Shown here piece by piece: positions 1 through 7,516 of a stretch of DNA of 27,552 nt. The stretch covers positions 1 through 27,552 of the forward strand of contig CANNTZ010000031.1 of assembly GCA_947522735.1 (NCBI GenBank), written 5' to 3'. The position numbers and the translations under genes were made by a program. This DNA is from an uncultured Oscillospiraceae bacterium. GTDB lineage: Bacteria > Bacillota > Clostridia > Oscillospirales > Ruminococcaceae. Position 1 is the stretch's first letter. Every line of letters begins with the position of its first letter. The notes beneath the pieces were generated by a model. The model worked only from the letters and a program-made list of their open reading frames with translations. It searched no databases and was not told the DNA's origin.

Positions 1-220
1 CCTTGTTGAGCGCGGTGCCAAGGTGTATCCCGCCGTTTGCATACGGAGGTCCGTCGTGCAGCACATACTTGGGCTTGCCGTGGTTCTTCTCTATCATCCT
101 GTAGTAGAGACGGTCGTGCTCCCAATTCTCCAGCATCTTAGGCTCGCGCTGCGGCAGCGAAGCGCGCATGGAGAAGTCGGTTTTGGGTAAGTTAAGCGTC
201 TTGTTGTAATCCTCAGCCAT
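1..220 (-). CDS. ileS: Isoleucyl-tRNA synthetase, N-terminal part (cut by window edge)
   Basis: Class I aminoacyl-tRNA synthetase that charges tRNA-Ile in the cytoplasm. Only the first 73 codons are in the window. The start reads MAEDYNKTLNLPKTDF, typical of IleS, and residues near 56-70 contain DGPPYANGGIHLGTAL, the family's HIGH-type ATP-binding signature (here HLGT). The ATG at 218-220 is preceded by GGAGG about 6 bases upstream, which fixes the start. It lies 75 bases downstream of divIVA on the same strand with no T-rich terminator between them, so co-transcription with the division genes is likely. The catalytic core, editing domain and C-terminus are outside the window. Confidence 0.95.
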   Translation of the reverse strand, partial: MAEDYNKTLNLPKTDFSMRASLPQREPKMLENWEHDRLYYRMIEKNHGKPKYVLHDGPPYANGGIHLGTALNK

Positions 221-249
221 GTTTTTCCTCCAGATATATGACAGCGCAC

Positions 250-269
250 CGGCGGATTTCATTCCGCCG
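250..269 (-). other. Hairpin between divIVA and ileS
   Basis: A 7-bp perfect stem (CGGCGGA/TCCGCCG) with a 6-base loop sits in the 75-base gap between the divIVA stop and the ileS ribosome binding site. No run of T follows it on the minus strand, so it does not look like an intrinsic terminator. It may be an RNA processing or stability element, or simply chance in GC-rich DNA. Confidence 0.35.
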
Positions 270-295
270 ATTGGCTCTATTTTTTCAGTGAAAAA

Positions 296-1045
296 TTACT
301 TTTTCTTATCGATCTCATCGGTGAACTGGAATTTCAGCCCGGAAAAGTTATACTCCTTCGCCACGCTCTCAAAGTCCGTGTCGTACTTTTTCTCGGGCTC
401 CTGCGGCGCGTTGTCCTCCGTCTCGTCGTCCGCCTCAACCCTGAAGCCGCTTCTCTCCGGCTGCGGCTCCGGTGCGGGCAGTGCCTCCTCGGACGGCGCC
501 TCGGTTTTTTCCTGCTCAGGCTGCACCTGCTCGTCCGGCTTCTCGTTTTCTCCGGCGGCCTCGCCCTCGTAGCCCGGTATCTCCGCTATAAGCTCGAAAT
601 GTCTGCGGTAGAGCGACAGCAGATCCTTTTTGAACTCCGCGACGTCGCGCCGCAGCGAATCCAGCTCGGACTTTTCGCGCGCTATCTTCGCCTCGTTTTC
701 GAGCAGCACGTCCTTGGATTTGTCTATCGCTTTCGCGACGATGGCCTCCGACCTTGCGTTGGCCTCCTGTAGTATTACCTCCGCCTTTGCGCGCGATTCG
801 CGCACGATGTTATCGCCCAGCTTCTGCGCGCCGAGCAGCACGCTGCGCAGACTGTCCTCGCTCTCGCGATATTCTTCTATCTTTTCCGCCAGCACCTCAA
901 GCTGCTGCTCAAGCTGCTGATTGGTCTCATATAATTTTGTGTAGGACATCGTGACCTCGGACATAAACACGTCCACATCCTCGAACTTATATCCTCTCGA
1001 CGCCTTTTCAAAGCTCTTGTTAGCTATATCTCTCGGCTTCAGCAT
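296..1045 (-). CDS. divIVA: DivIVA-family cell division/polarity protein
   Basis: Coiled-coil scaffold that in Gram-positive bacteria binds curved membrane at poles and septa. The N-terminus (MLKPRDIANKSF, then RGYKFEDVDVFMSEV) is the DivIVA lipid-binding domain, followed by a long coiled coil (about residues 30-150) rich in Glu, Lys and Leu. The last ~90 residues are acidic and proline/glutamate-rich and are predicted disordered. I chose the ATG at 1043-1045 because GGGAG lies 8 bases upstream; the upstream in-frame GTG at 1054 has no usable spacing. The gene is third in a sepF-ylmH-divIVA series and precedes ileS, a conserved Firmicutes arrangement. The product is 249 aa, longer than B. subtilis DivIVA because of the acidic tail. 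Confidence 0.93.
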   Translation of the reverse strand: MLKPRDIANKSFEKASRGYKFEDVDVFMSEVTMSYTKLYETNQQLEQQLEVLAEKIEEYRESEDSLRSVLLGAQKLGDNIVRESRAKAEVILQEANARSEAIVAKAIDKSKDVLLENEAKIAREKSELDSLRRDVAEFKKDLLSLYRRHFELIAEIPGYEGEAAGENEKPDEQVQPEQEKTEAPSEEALPAPEPQPERSGFRVEADDETEDNAPQEPEKKYDTDFESVAKEYNFSGLKFQFTDEIDKKK

Positions 1046-1061
1046 CTCATACACTCCCAGC

Positions 1062-1835
1062 TCATATATATTTTTTGCAAATCACATGCACTCTGCCCTT
1101 TTTTGTATTTGCTCCAAATTCCTCCACGAGAAATTTTCCGTAGCCCTTGATCGACAGCCTGTCGCCCTCGTTCAGCCTGTGCGACGCAGAAAGCTCGGTG
1201 CAGCCGTTGACACGGACGCTTCCGCCGGAGATGAGGGCCGACGCTTTCTCGCGCGAGAGCTTCGTCACCAGCGCGGTCACGCAATCGAGCCTGTCTGAAC
1301 CGACAGTCCCGTTTATCGTGAGAAAGCCCTGCGTCACCGGTAGCTCACCCTCGTGTCCCAGAGATATCCTTATTCCGGTGCGTCCTACCTTTGCAAGCTC
1401 GCCTGTGACAAGCCCCGCCACGGAGTCCGATAAAAAAGCCACGCACTCCTCCGTCCCAACAAGGATATCTCCCACCGCCTCGCGCTTTATCCCAAGCGCC
1501 AGCATCGCTCCGAGAAAATCACGGTGCGAGGGCCTGTCCGCCTCGCGATAACGCATTGTCACCGGCGTTATCGGGAAATGCGACTTGTCCGGCGTCATAT
1601 ACTCAGGAAAAACCCCGAGATAGTTCCTCTCGGAGTTTTCGTATCCGCCATAGAGCAGCGCATCCCTGTAGCCCGTCACGGCAGCGGCCGTAAGAACGAT
1701 CTCCTGTCCGTATTCGTCGAGAAATCCGATAAATTTCGGATACGCGAGTCTGCCGGATATCGCATCGGAAAACAGCTCCCCGGCGCGCGCGGCAAGCGTT
1801 GCCTCCCTGCCGTCAAGCAGCCCGAGGTCGATCAT
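1062..1835 (-). CDS. ylmH: YlmH-type S4-domain RNA-binding protein
   Basis: The 257-aa product matches the YlmH family, found beside sepF and divIVA in Firmicutes. The N-terminal and middle parts contain the family-typical stretch FPEYMTPDKSHFPITPVTMR. The C-terminal S4 RNA-binding domain (about residues 180-240) contains SREKASALISGGSVRVNG and ends in GDRLSIKGYGKF. YlmH proteins bind ribosomal RNA or ribosomes, and a role in ribosome rescue has been reported for the Bacillus protein. The ATG overlaps the sepF stop (ATGA), indicating translational coupling, and divIVA starts 17 bases after its end. Function is inferred from the family. Confidence 0.93.
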   Translation of the reverse strand: MIDLGLLDGREATLAARAGELFSDAISGRLAYPKFIGFLDEYGQEIVLTAAAVTGYRDALLYGGYENSERNYLGVFPEYMTPDKSHFPITPVTMRYREADRPSHRDFLGAMLALGIKREAVGDILVGTEECVAFLSDSVAGLVTGELAKVGRTGIRISLGHEGELPVTQGFLTINGTVGSDRLDCVTALVTKLSREKASALISGGSVRVNGCTELSASHRLNEGDRLSIKGYGKFLVEEFGANTKKGRVHVICKKYI

Positions 1836-2278
1836 CCGAAGTAAACTCCGCTGTTTTCCAGCTCGTCAAGCAGGTCGCCCATAATATTGACGTTATAAGG
1901 AGTGATTATATAGGTGCTGTTCGCGACTTTCTTGATCTGTCCCTGATTTGCGTATGCTACGCCGCTTAGGAAATCGACCAGGCGGCGCGAGACCTCCTTG
2001 TTGGTGGACTCAAGGTTGAGCACGACGGTGTTCTTTGAATTGAGGTGATCCGCAATGGGACGCACATCCTCAAAGCGCTCGGGCTTTACGAGCACGACCT
2101 GTAGCTGCGTGGTCGTATGTATATTGACGACCTTGTTGCCGCCGGGCTGTCTTGTCGTCTGGGGCTGTTTATATTCGTCCTCGGAGCCGCGCTTGGATAT
2201 CATATCCAGCTCCTCCTCCTCGCCGTCCTCATCCTGCGGGATCCCCATAAAATCCTTGAACTTATCCATAAAAGCCAT
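1832..2278 (-). CDS. sepF: SepF cell division protein
   Basis: SepF is an FtsZ-binding, membrane-associated protein that helps align the Z-ring. The sequence starts MAFMDKFKDFMGI, the expected amphipathic membrane-targeting helix, followed by an acidic/polar linker to about residue 60. The SepF core then reads VVLVKPERFEDVRPIADHL and LVDFLSGVAYANQGQIKKV, and ends with NSTYIITPYNV. A longer frame begins at 2320, but the ATG at 2276-2278 has AGGAGG at the right distance, giving 148 aa, usual for SepF. It is the first gene after a strong sigma-A-like promoter (2376-2404) and its stop overlaps the ylmH start. Confidence 0.95.
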   Translation of the reverse strand: MAFMDKFKDFMGIPQDEDGEEEELDMISKRGSEDEYKQPQTTRQPGGNKVVNIHTTTQLQVVLVKPERFEDVRPIADHLNSKNTVVLNLESTNKEVSRRLVDFLSGVAYANQGQIKKVANSTYIITPYNVNIMGDLLDELENSGVYFG

Positions 2279-2375
2279 GCCAAATACCTCCTGCGCATTT
2301 GCTTTATACTCTGTTATCACGTTGTTCGTTCCGGAGCGCTATGATAAAAGGTTTGCATACAATGCCTATGATATC

Positions 2376-2404
2376 ATTATCCGATTTTTTCATCAAAAAG
2401 TCAA
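2376..2404 (-). promoter_or_regulatory. Sigma-A-type promoter of sepF-ylmH-divIVA
   Basis: Read on the minus strand, TTGACT (2399-2404) and GATAAT (2376-2381) are separated by exactly 17 bases, 10 of 12 consensus matches. It lies about 100 bases upstream of the sepF start and downstream of the HlyD-like gene, so the division genes can be expressed independently of that upstream gene. Confidence 0.75.
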
Positions 2405-2425
2405 CACAAATTTTTGAGAAACGGC

Positions 2426-2473
2426 AAATTCCCATAAAAGGCCATGTATTTACGTAATGTTTTATGGAAATTT
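2426..2473. repeat. 14-bp inverted repeat with 20-base spacer downstream of the HlyD-like gene
   Basis: Arms AAATTCCCATAAAA (2426-2439) and TTTTATGGAAATTT (2460-2473) pair over 14 positions, with one G-U pair if transcribed from the minus strand. The spacer contains the palindrome TTACGTAA. The repeat starts 6 bases after the stop of the HlyD-like gene and ends about 20 bases before the -35 box of the sepF promoter. It could be a weak terminator, an mRNA 3'-end stabiliser or a protein-binding site; there is only a broken T-run after it. Confidence 0.5.
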
Positions 2474-2478
2474 CAGGA

Positions 2479-3702
2479 TTAATCCAGTTGTTTTCCGTCG
2501 TAGAGCTTGTTTCCGCCGACAAAAATCTCGTCGAATATTTGCAGCGCCTTTGCATCCTCGCTGTCCCATTTGACTATCACAAAGCCGGTTCCGCTGTAGA
2601 TGACCTCGATGGGCTTGTAGCGCACAGTCTGCTTTTTTAGCACATACACGCCGCGAACGCCTCCGACCATTCGCACCGAACGGTCCGGTATGCGCAGACC
2701 GGTTATGGAGCCGAAAAAGATCTCGGCGTCGGAGGTGCGCAGCCGCGAGAGCTGCTCCGACATGTAGCCGCATGACAGCAGCACGACCGCCGAGTCGCTG
2801 TCCTCCTCGGTTATAATCCTCGTCACCGTCACCGGCAGCCGCTCGATATCCGAGGAATCCATCAGCAGCTTCAGCTCCATGCCGTTGCGAAAACGCTCCG
2901 CGTCCGCCGCCGGTATCAGCGCGGCGTAGTACCACTTATAGGTCGATACCAGCTTGCCTATGGCAGACGAGGGCACGGCCTGTCTGCCGTTTCCGTCAAG
3001 CGCGCCGCGCACGTCCGCTATCGTCAGCTCATCCGCGCCGGAGAGAGTCAGAATGCTCTCATAGCCGTCGGTTGTCGATGAGAAATAGCCCTTTTTTTCG
3101 GCGGTTATATAGCCCTCCGCCTGAGCGGTGCGCGAGTTTAGCCCTTCTATCTGTTTTTCCAGCTCGACGATGCGTCCGTCATAGCTATCCTCTGTCCCGG
3201 CTATAATCCTGCGACGGTTGATGAGCGTCATCAGCCTTGTCTTTTTCGACGCAATCCCGGAAACGTCGCCGTTGCGCATGTCCGCGACCACGTTGCCGAG
3301 CACGTCGGATATCTGCGAGCCTATGGTGTCAAAGATGCTCAGATAATTCTCGGCGGTGTTCTGTGAGGCGCGCAGCATCTCGATCTCCGCCTCAAGCTCC
3401 TTGACGCGCTCGCGGTTGAGTATATCCTGCGCCGAGGGGTATATCTCGGCTATCGCCATGCCCTTTGATATCATCGAGCCGTCCTTGTATATATAGTCCG
3501 GTACGCCGCTGTATTCCGCTTCGAGCACCGCCTCGTCGCGTATCAGCACGCCCTTGCAGCTCACCACGTCCTGGAAAGTGTAGTCGTACACCGTTTCCAT
3601 CGTATACGGATCGTAGAAGTAATCGACCGCCTGATAGACGACGTAGGCCGCCAGAAACAGCGCGAGCACCGCCATGACTATTTTACCCATTGCCGAACGC
3701 AT
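2479..3702 (-). CDS. HlyD-like (membrane-fusion family) membrane-anchored protein
   Basis: The 407-aa protein has one N-terminal membrane segment (residues ~7-26, IVMAVLALFLAAYVVYQAV). It continues with a barrel-sandwich/lipoyl-like half (about 45-90), a coiled-coil hairpin (about 95-210), the second half of the barrel, and a C-terminal beta domain (GLRIPDRSVRMVGGVRGVYV, then VRYKPIEVIYSG). This is the architecture of HlyD/RND membrane-fusion proteins. No ABC or RND partner is encoded nearby, and a monoderm has no outer membrane to bridge. Similar genes occur next to sepF in clostridial genomes, as I recall. I infer an envelope or division-related role rather than drug efflux, without proof. 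The ATG at 3700-3702 follows GGGGGA; an in-frame ATG four codons later is an alternative. Confidence 0.7.
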   Translation of the reverse strand: MRSAMGKIVMAVLALFLAAYVVYQAVDYFYDPYTMETVYDYTFQDVVSCKGVLIRDEAVLEAEYSGVPDYIYKDGSMISKGMAIAEIYPSAQDILNRERVKELEAEIEMLRASQNTAENYLSIFDTIGSQISDVLGNVVADMRNGDVSGIASKKTRLMTLINRRRIIAGTEDSYDGRIVELEKQIEGLNSRTAQAEGYITAEKKGYFSSTTDGYESILTLSGADELTIADVRGALDGNGRQAVPSSAIGKLVSTYKWYYAALIPAADAERFRNGMELKLLMDSSDIERLPVTVTRIITEEDSDSAVVLLSCGYMSEQLSRLRTSDAEIFFGSITGLRIPDRSVRMVGGVRGVYVLKKQTVRYKPIEVIYSGTGFVIVKWDSEDAKALQIFDEIFVGGNKLYDGKQLD

Positions 3703-3726
3703 TCTTCAGTCCCCCGTGCAGTCAAT

Positions 3727-4122
3727 TCACGCTTTTTTTCTTCCGCCAAGCTCCGTAAGCGTCACCTTTCCGAGCCTGTCCCGTGCGTCCGCATACCATT
3801 CGCGCACCGCGCCGTTTTTCAACTCCGGCACGATTAACAGCTTGTCTGTGCCTGCCGGAAACACCGCCATGCAAAACGCCGCCTCCTCAAGCTGCGCACG
3901 CTGTCCGTCCGTCAGCTCCGTGCAGTCCGGCTCAAGGTATACCGCTTCGCAAACGGCGCTCATGTCACGCGCCATCGCGGAAAATACGTGTTCGTCGGAC
4001 GCGCCCTCAAGTCTCAGCGCCGCGCGCCATGTGAATACGTCGCCGTATTTCGCTGTGAGCCACTGTCGCGCCGCCCTTTTGAAGCGTCTCTCGCGCAGTG
4101 AGCGTCCGATTTTTCCAAGCAT
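3727..4122 (-). CDS. Hypothetical protein, 131 aa
   Basis: I do not recognise this protein. It starts MLGKIGRSLRERRFKRAARQ, a strongly basic helix, and then alternates short helices and strands. There is no membrane segment, signal peptide or cysteine cluster. The C-terminus is LTELGGRKKA. I chose the ATG at 4120-4122 because GGAGG lies 7 bases upstream, rather than the longer frame starting at 4155. It sits 24 bases upstream of the HlyD-like gene on the same strand, so the two are probably co-transcribed. A basic helix followed by a compact domain could mean membrane-surface or nucleic-acid binding, but that is speculation. Confidence 0.7.
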   Translation of the reverse strand: MLGKIGRSLRERRFKRAARQWLTAKYGDVFTWRAALRLEGASDEHVFSAMARDMSAVCEAVYLEPDCTELTDGQRAQLEEAAFCMAVFPAGTDKLLIVPELKNGAVREWYADARDRLGKVTLTELGGRKKA

Positions 4123-4351
4123 AGCTTTTCCTCCGTTTCGTATCTCAAGTCGCACTGATCATATCGCAGCGCCTCAGGCATAATCGCGGACGAGCCCGGC
4201 GGCGAGCGACGGTCTCTCAAGCCCTCCGATGCGCCGCGTTTGTTTCCGCGGCGGCGTGCACGGATTTTGCCGAGCACTCCGGTCAGTGAGATTAATAACG
4301 CAAGCGCATTTGGCGCGGGCTGTGGGCTTTTCGCCCGACATGCCGGCGCGG

Positions 4352-5320
4352 CTATGCCAGAGGGCGTAGCTCGCCGGAGGATAAAAATTTCCCTGCAAGC
4401 GCGCAAACGGCGCGGCTCAATTGCTGCGAGTTCTCGTAGTCCTCGCGGTAAAACCAGTGCGTCGCTGGGTTTCGCCGGAACCACGTTAGCTGCCGCTTGG
4501 CATAGCGTCTTGTGCTGCGCTTCAATTCCTCCACAGCCTCGTCGAAGCTCATCTCGCCGCGCTGCCAGCCCGATAGCTCCTTGTAGCCGATAGCCTGACA
4601 GGCCGTGTCCGAGAAGCCGCGACGCTCCAGCGCCTTCAGCTCGTCGAGCAGTCCGTCCTCGAGCATCCTGTCCACACGCAAATTTATCCGCTCGTACAGT
4701 CTGCTTCTGTCTCGAAAATCCAGCCCGATAAAAAGCGGCTCGTATATCTGTCTGCCGCGCGAGCGCTCGAGCTGCTCTGACATCGTCACGCCTGTTGCGC
4801 GGTAAAGCTCTATCGCGCGTATGATGCGTCCGACGTTGTTTGGGTGCAGCCGCGCCGCCGTCTGCGGATCAATCTCACGCAGCATCGCAAGCATGTATTC
4901 GCCGCCCTTTTCAGCCGCGAGCGCGTTCAGCTCCCGCCGCAGCTCATCGTCGCTCTCCTGCGGAGAAAACGAGATGTTCTGCACCAGCGAATCGACATAA
5001 AGTCCGGTGCCTCCGGCAATGACCGGCACTCGCCCACGCCCGGAAATATCCGCTATAGCCGCATGCGCAAGCTCGACGTAACGCGCGACGGAAAACCTGT
5101 CGTCCGGCTCCACGAAATCGACGAGATGGTGGGGTATCCCGCGCATCTCCTCCGCCGTGGGCTTTGCCGTAGCAATATCCATATATTTGTATATCTGCAT
5201 CGAATCGGCGGACACCACCTCGCCGCCGAGCTGTTCCGCAAGCGTTACGGCAAGCTCGGTTTTTCCCGAGGCAGTCGGTCCGACGACCGCGATTACCTTT
5301 GTTTTTGCAATCTCACCCAT
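4352..5320 (-). CDS. miaA: tRNA dimethylallyltransferase MiaA
   Basis: MiaA transfers a dimethylallyl group to N6 of A37 in tRNAs reading UNN codons; MiaB, encoded upstream, then methylthiolates that base. The P-loop GPTASGKT is at residues 14-21. Family motifs follow: SADSMQIYKYMDIATAKPT, PHHLVDFVEPDD, GGTGLYVDSLVQ and, near the C-terminus, QAIGYKEL and RRYAKRQLTWFR. The length of 322 aa is normal. The stop is TAG in the 3' part of the cluster, and the start lies 21 bases after the mutL stop. The ribosome binding site is modest (GAAGTGA), which fits translation as part of the mutL mRNA. Confidence 0.96.
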   Translation of the reverse strand: MGEIAKTKVIAVVGPTASGKTELAVTLAEQLGGEVVSADSMQIYKYMDIATAKPTAEEMRGIPHHLVDFVEPDDRFSVARYVELAHAAIADISGRGRVPVIAGGTGLYVDSLVQNISFSPQESDDELRRELNALAAEKGGEYMLAMLREIDPQTAARLHPNNVGRIIRAIELYRATGVTMSEQLERSRGRQIYEPLFIGLDFRDRSRLYERINLRVDRMLEDGLLDELKALERRGFSDTACQAIGYKELSGWQRGEMSFDEAVEELKRSTRRYAKRQLTWFRRNPATHWFYREDYENSQQLSRAVCALAGKFLSSGELRPLA

Positions 5321-5341
5321 AACTTCACTTCAACCGTCCGA

Positions 5342-7486
5342 TCATACGATCCGCTTGAAAAGCTTCTCTATCTGCCGCCGGGGCACCGCGCGAACCACAG
5401 GCCGCCCGTGCGGACAATATCGTATATCCTCCCGCGCGACGAAATCTACGATATACCGCAGATCCTCCGGCGTGCTTTTGTCGTGCGCCTTGACCGCAGA
5501 GCGGCATGCGATAGAGTGGTAGAGATCGTTGAGAAAATCCGGCAGCGATGCGTCCGCGCCTTTCATGAGCGCGTTCGCCATCCATCGCACGATATCCGCG
5601 ATATCGGCCTTTTCGGTCCACATCGGCGCCGCCCGAACTATAACCTCGGTATCTCCGAAATCCTCTATCTCGAAGCCGCCGGCGTTTGCCGCCTCCAGCC
5701 CGCCAATCAGCGCCAGATGCTCCTCCCGCGAGAGCGAGACCGTCTCCGGCACGAGCAGAAGCTGCGGCTCCGCGCCCTGTCCGCGCGCCTTGAGCTGCTC
5801 ATATATATAGCGTTCGTGCGCCGCGTGCTTGTCCACCATCAGCAGCTCGTCTCCGCTTTCGATAAGTATATACGTGTCAAACAGCTCGCCGATCAGCCTT
5901 CCCGGCGCAGCAGACACATCCGCAGCGGCCTCTGCGTCCGTTTCCCGCCGTGCCTCCGTCTCCTCCGGCGCAAGGCTCTCCGCCGCGGAAGGCTTTCTCT
6001 CCGGCAAAGCGTCCTCCGCGCTCGGACGGTTTTTCGTATCGACGTCACGGGTGCCTGTCATATTTCCAAGAACAATTTTTGCGGCTTCGTAATTTTCCCG
6101 CATGTTCTCCCGGGCTGTCTGTTCGGCAGGCTTCGACGGGAGCACAGGTCTCGGGCGGAACTCGTCTGCGCGGCTCAGCGTATCAGCAGTGTATTTTTCG
6201 GCTGTATAAGGCGGTTTTATCGCTGTAAAGCTATCTTTCTTTACAGCGCTTTCGTTCTCGTTTTGCTCTCTATATGAGACCTTTTGCCAGAAATCATTAT
6301 TTTTACGCGGCGCACCGGCGCCCGGTATAAGCGTCGCCGCTCCCGCGCCGCTCGGATTTCCCGCCGTTTTTGTCGCCGAGTCCGGCGCGGAGACGTTGTC
6401 AAACATCGACTGCCGCTGTGCGGGCTTGTCCGGCTTGAGGGAGAAGGGGTTGACGATGTTCGGCTGCGGCGCCTTCGGAGTTAGCAGCGGCGAGATGTCT
6501 CCTGTGACAAGAGCGTGCTTTGCGGCGTAATAGACAGCCTCAAAGACGTCCCGCTCGTTGTGGAAGCGCACCTCCAGCTTGGCCGGGTGGACGTTTACGT
6601 CTACGGTGTGGCTCGGCATTGTAAGAAACAGCACGCATGCCGGGAACTTTCCGGTCATTATCGTGCCCTTGTAGGCTTCATCGAGCGCCGCCGAGCAGGT
6701 GCGTGGCCGGACGTAGCGCCCGTTGATGAAGAAGTTTTGCATTGTGCGGCTTGCGCGCGCCGTCACCGGCTTTGAGATGTAGCCGTTCACGCGCAGCCCC
6801 TTGTATTCGTATTCGACGGGGAGCAAATTTGCGGAAAACTCGCGGTCAAACACCTCGTATATCGTCGATTTCAGGTCGCCGTTGCCGGGTGTGAGCAGCC
6901 GCAGCTCGCCGTCGCGGATGAAGCGGACGGTCAGCTCCGGATGCGACAGCGCTATCTTGTCCACGACCACCGCCACCGCGTTTGCCTCGGATATGTCCTT
7001 TTTGAGGAACTTCATGCGCGCCGGAGTGTTGTAGAACAGGTCACGCACAATGATTGTCGTCCCGGCCGGGCAACCCGATTCCTCGAACGCGGTTTCCTCT
7101 CCGCCCTCGATCATATAGTGTGTGCCCTCGGTGTCCGCTTTGCAGCGCGTCAACAGCTCCACCCTCGCGACAGCAGCTACTGAGGCGAGCGCCTCTCCGC
7201 GAAAGCCGAGCGTGTATATGTTGTCCAGATCGCTTCCGGAGCGTATCTTGCTGGTGGCGTGGCTCTTGAAAGCGTTGCGCACATCGTCGCGAAGAATACC
7301 GGAACCGTTATCCGTGACGCGTATAAAAGTGATCCCGCCGTTTTTGATCTCCACCGTGACGGTGTCCGCGCCCGCGTCGATGCTGTTCTCCATCATCTCC
7401 TTGACGATGGACGCGGGGCGCTCTACCACCTCACCGGCTGCTATAAGCTCGGCGGTATGCCTGTCGAGAACATTGATTATGCCCAA
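5342..7486 (-). CDS. mutL: DNA mismatch repair protein MutL
   Basis: MutL couples mismatch recognition by MutS to strand incision. The N-terminal GHKL ATPase motifs are complete: ENSIDAGA (33-40), DNGSGI (59-64) and FRGEAL (95-100). A long low-complexity linker (about 340-530) leads to the dimerisation/endonuclease domain with DKHAAHERYIYE (552-563), ACRSAVKA (661-668), CPHGRP (691-696) and a terminal FKR (710-712). These are the metal-binding motifs of latent-endonuclease MutL proteins found in bacteria lacking MutH. The start is a TTG at 7484-7486 with AGGAG 9 bases upstream; no ATG fits the conserved N-terminus (GIINVLDRHTAELIAAGEV). The product is 714 aa, and mutS ends 30 bases upstream. 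Confidence 0.97.
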   Translation of the reverse strand: MGIINVLDRHTAELIAAGEVVERPASIVKEMMENSIDAGADTVTVEIKNGGITFIRVTDNGSGILRDDVRNAFKSHATSKIRSGSDLDNIYTLGFRGEALASVAAVARVELLTRCKADTEGTHYMIEGGEETAFEESGCPAGTTIIVRDLFYNTPARMKFLKKDISEANAVAVVVDKIALSHPELTVRFIRDGELRLLTPGNGDLKSTIYEVFDREFSANLLPVEYEYKGLRVNGYISKPVTARASRTMQNFFINGRYVRPRTCSAALDEAYKGTIMTGKFPACVLFLTMPSHTVDVNVHPAKLEVRFHNERDVFEAVYYAAKHALVTGDISPLLTPKAPQPNIVNPFSLKPDKPAQRQSMFDNVSAPDSATKTAGNPSGAGAATLIPGAGAPRKNNDFWQKVSYREQNENESAVKKDSFTAIKPPYTAEKYTADTLSRADEFRPRPVLPSKPAEQTARENMRENYEAAKIVLGNMTGTRDVDTKNRPSAEDALPERKPSAAESLAPEETEARRETDAEAAADVSAAPGRLIGELFDTYILIESGDELLMVDKHAAHERYIYEQLKARGQGAEPQLLLVPETVSLSREEHLALIGGLEAANAGGFEIEDFGDTEVIVRAAPMWTEKADIADIVRWMANALMKGADASLPDFLNDLYHSIACRSAVKAHDKSTPEDLRYIVDFVAREDIRYCPHGRPVVRAVPRRQIEKLFKRIV

Positions 7487-7516
7487 ATCTGTCTGCTCCT
7501 GTTTTGATCGATCATC

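Noticed and set aside
4123..4351. Possible small gene between miaA and the 131-aa protein
   Set aside because: Open frames here (for example 4174-4398) overlap the miaA end, have no convincing ribosome binding site and give Arg/Pro-rich translations. One other frame contains a short hydrophobic run, but I could not support a start. The stretch is left as an unexplained gap of about 230 bases.
4844..6277. 477-codon plus-strand open frame opposite miaA and mutL
   Set aside because: It lies entirely antisense to two clearly conserved genes, its translation is rich in Arg, His and Leu as expected from a GC-rich shadow frame, and it lacks any recognisable motif.
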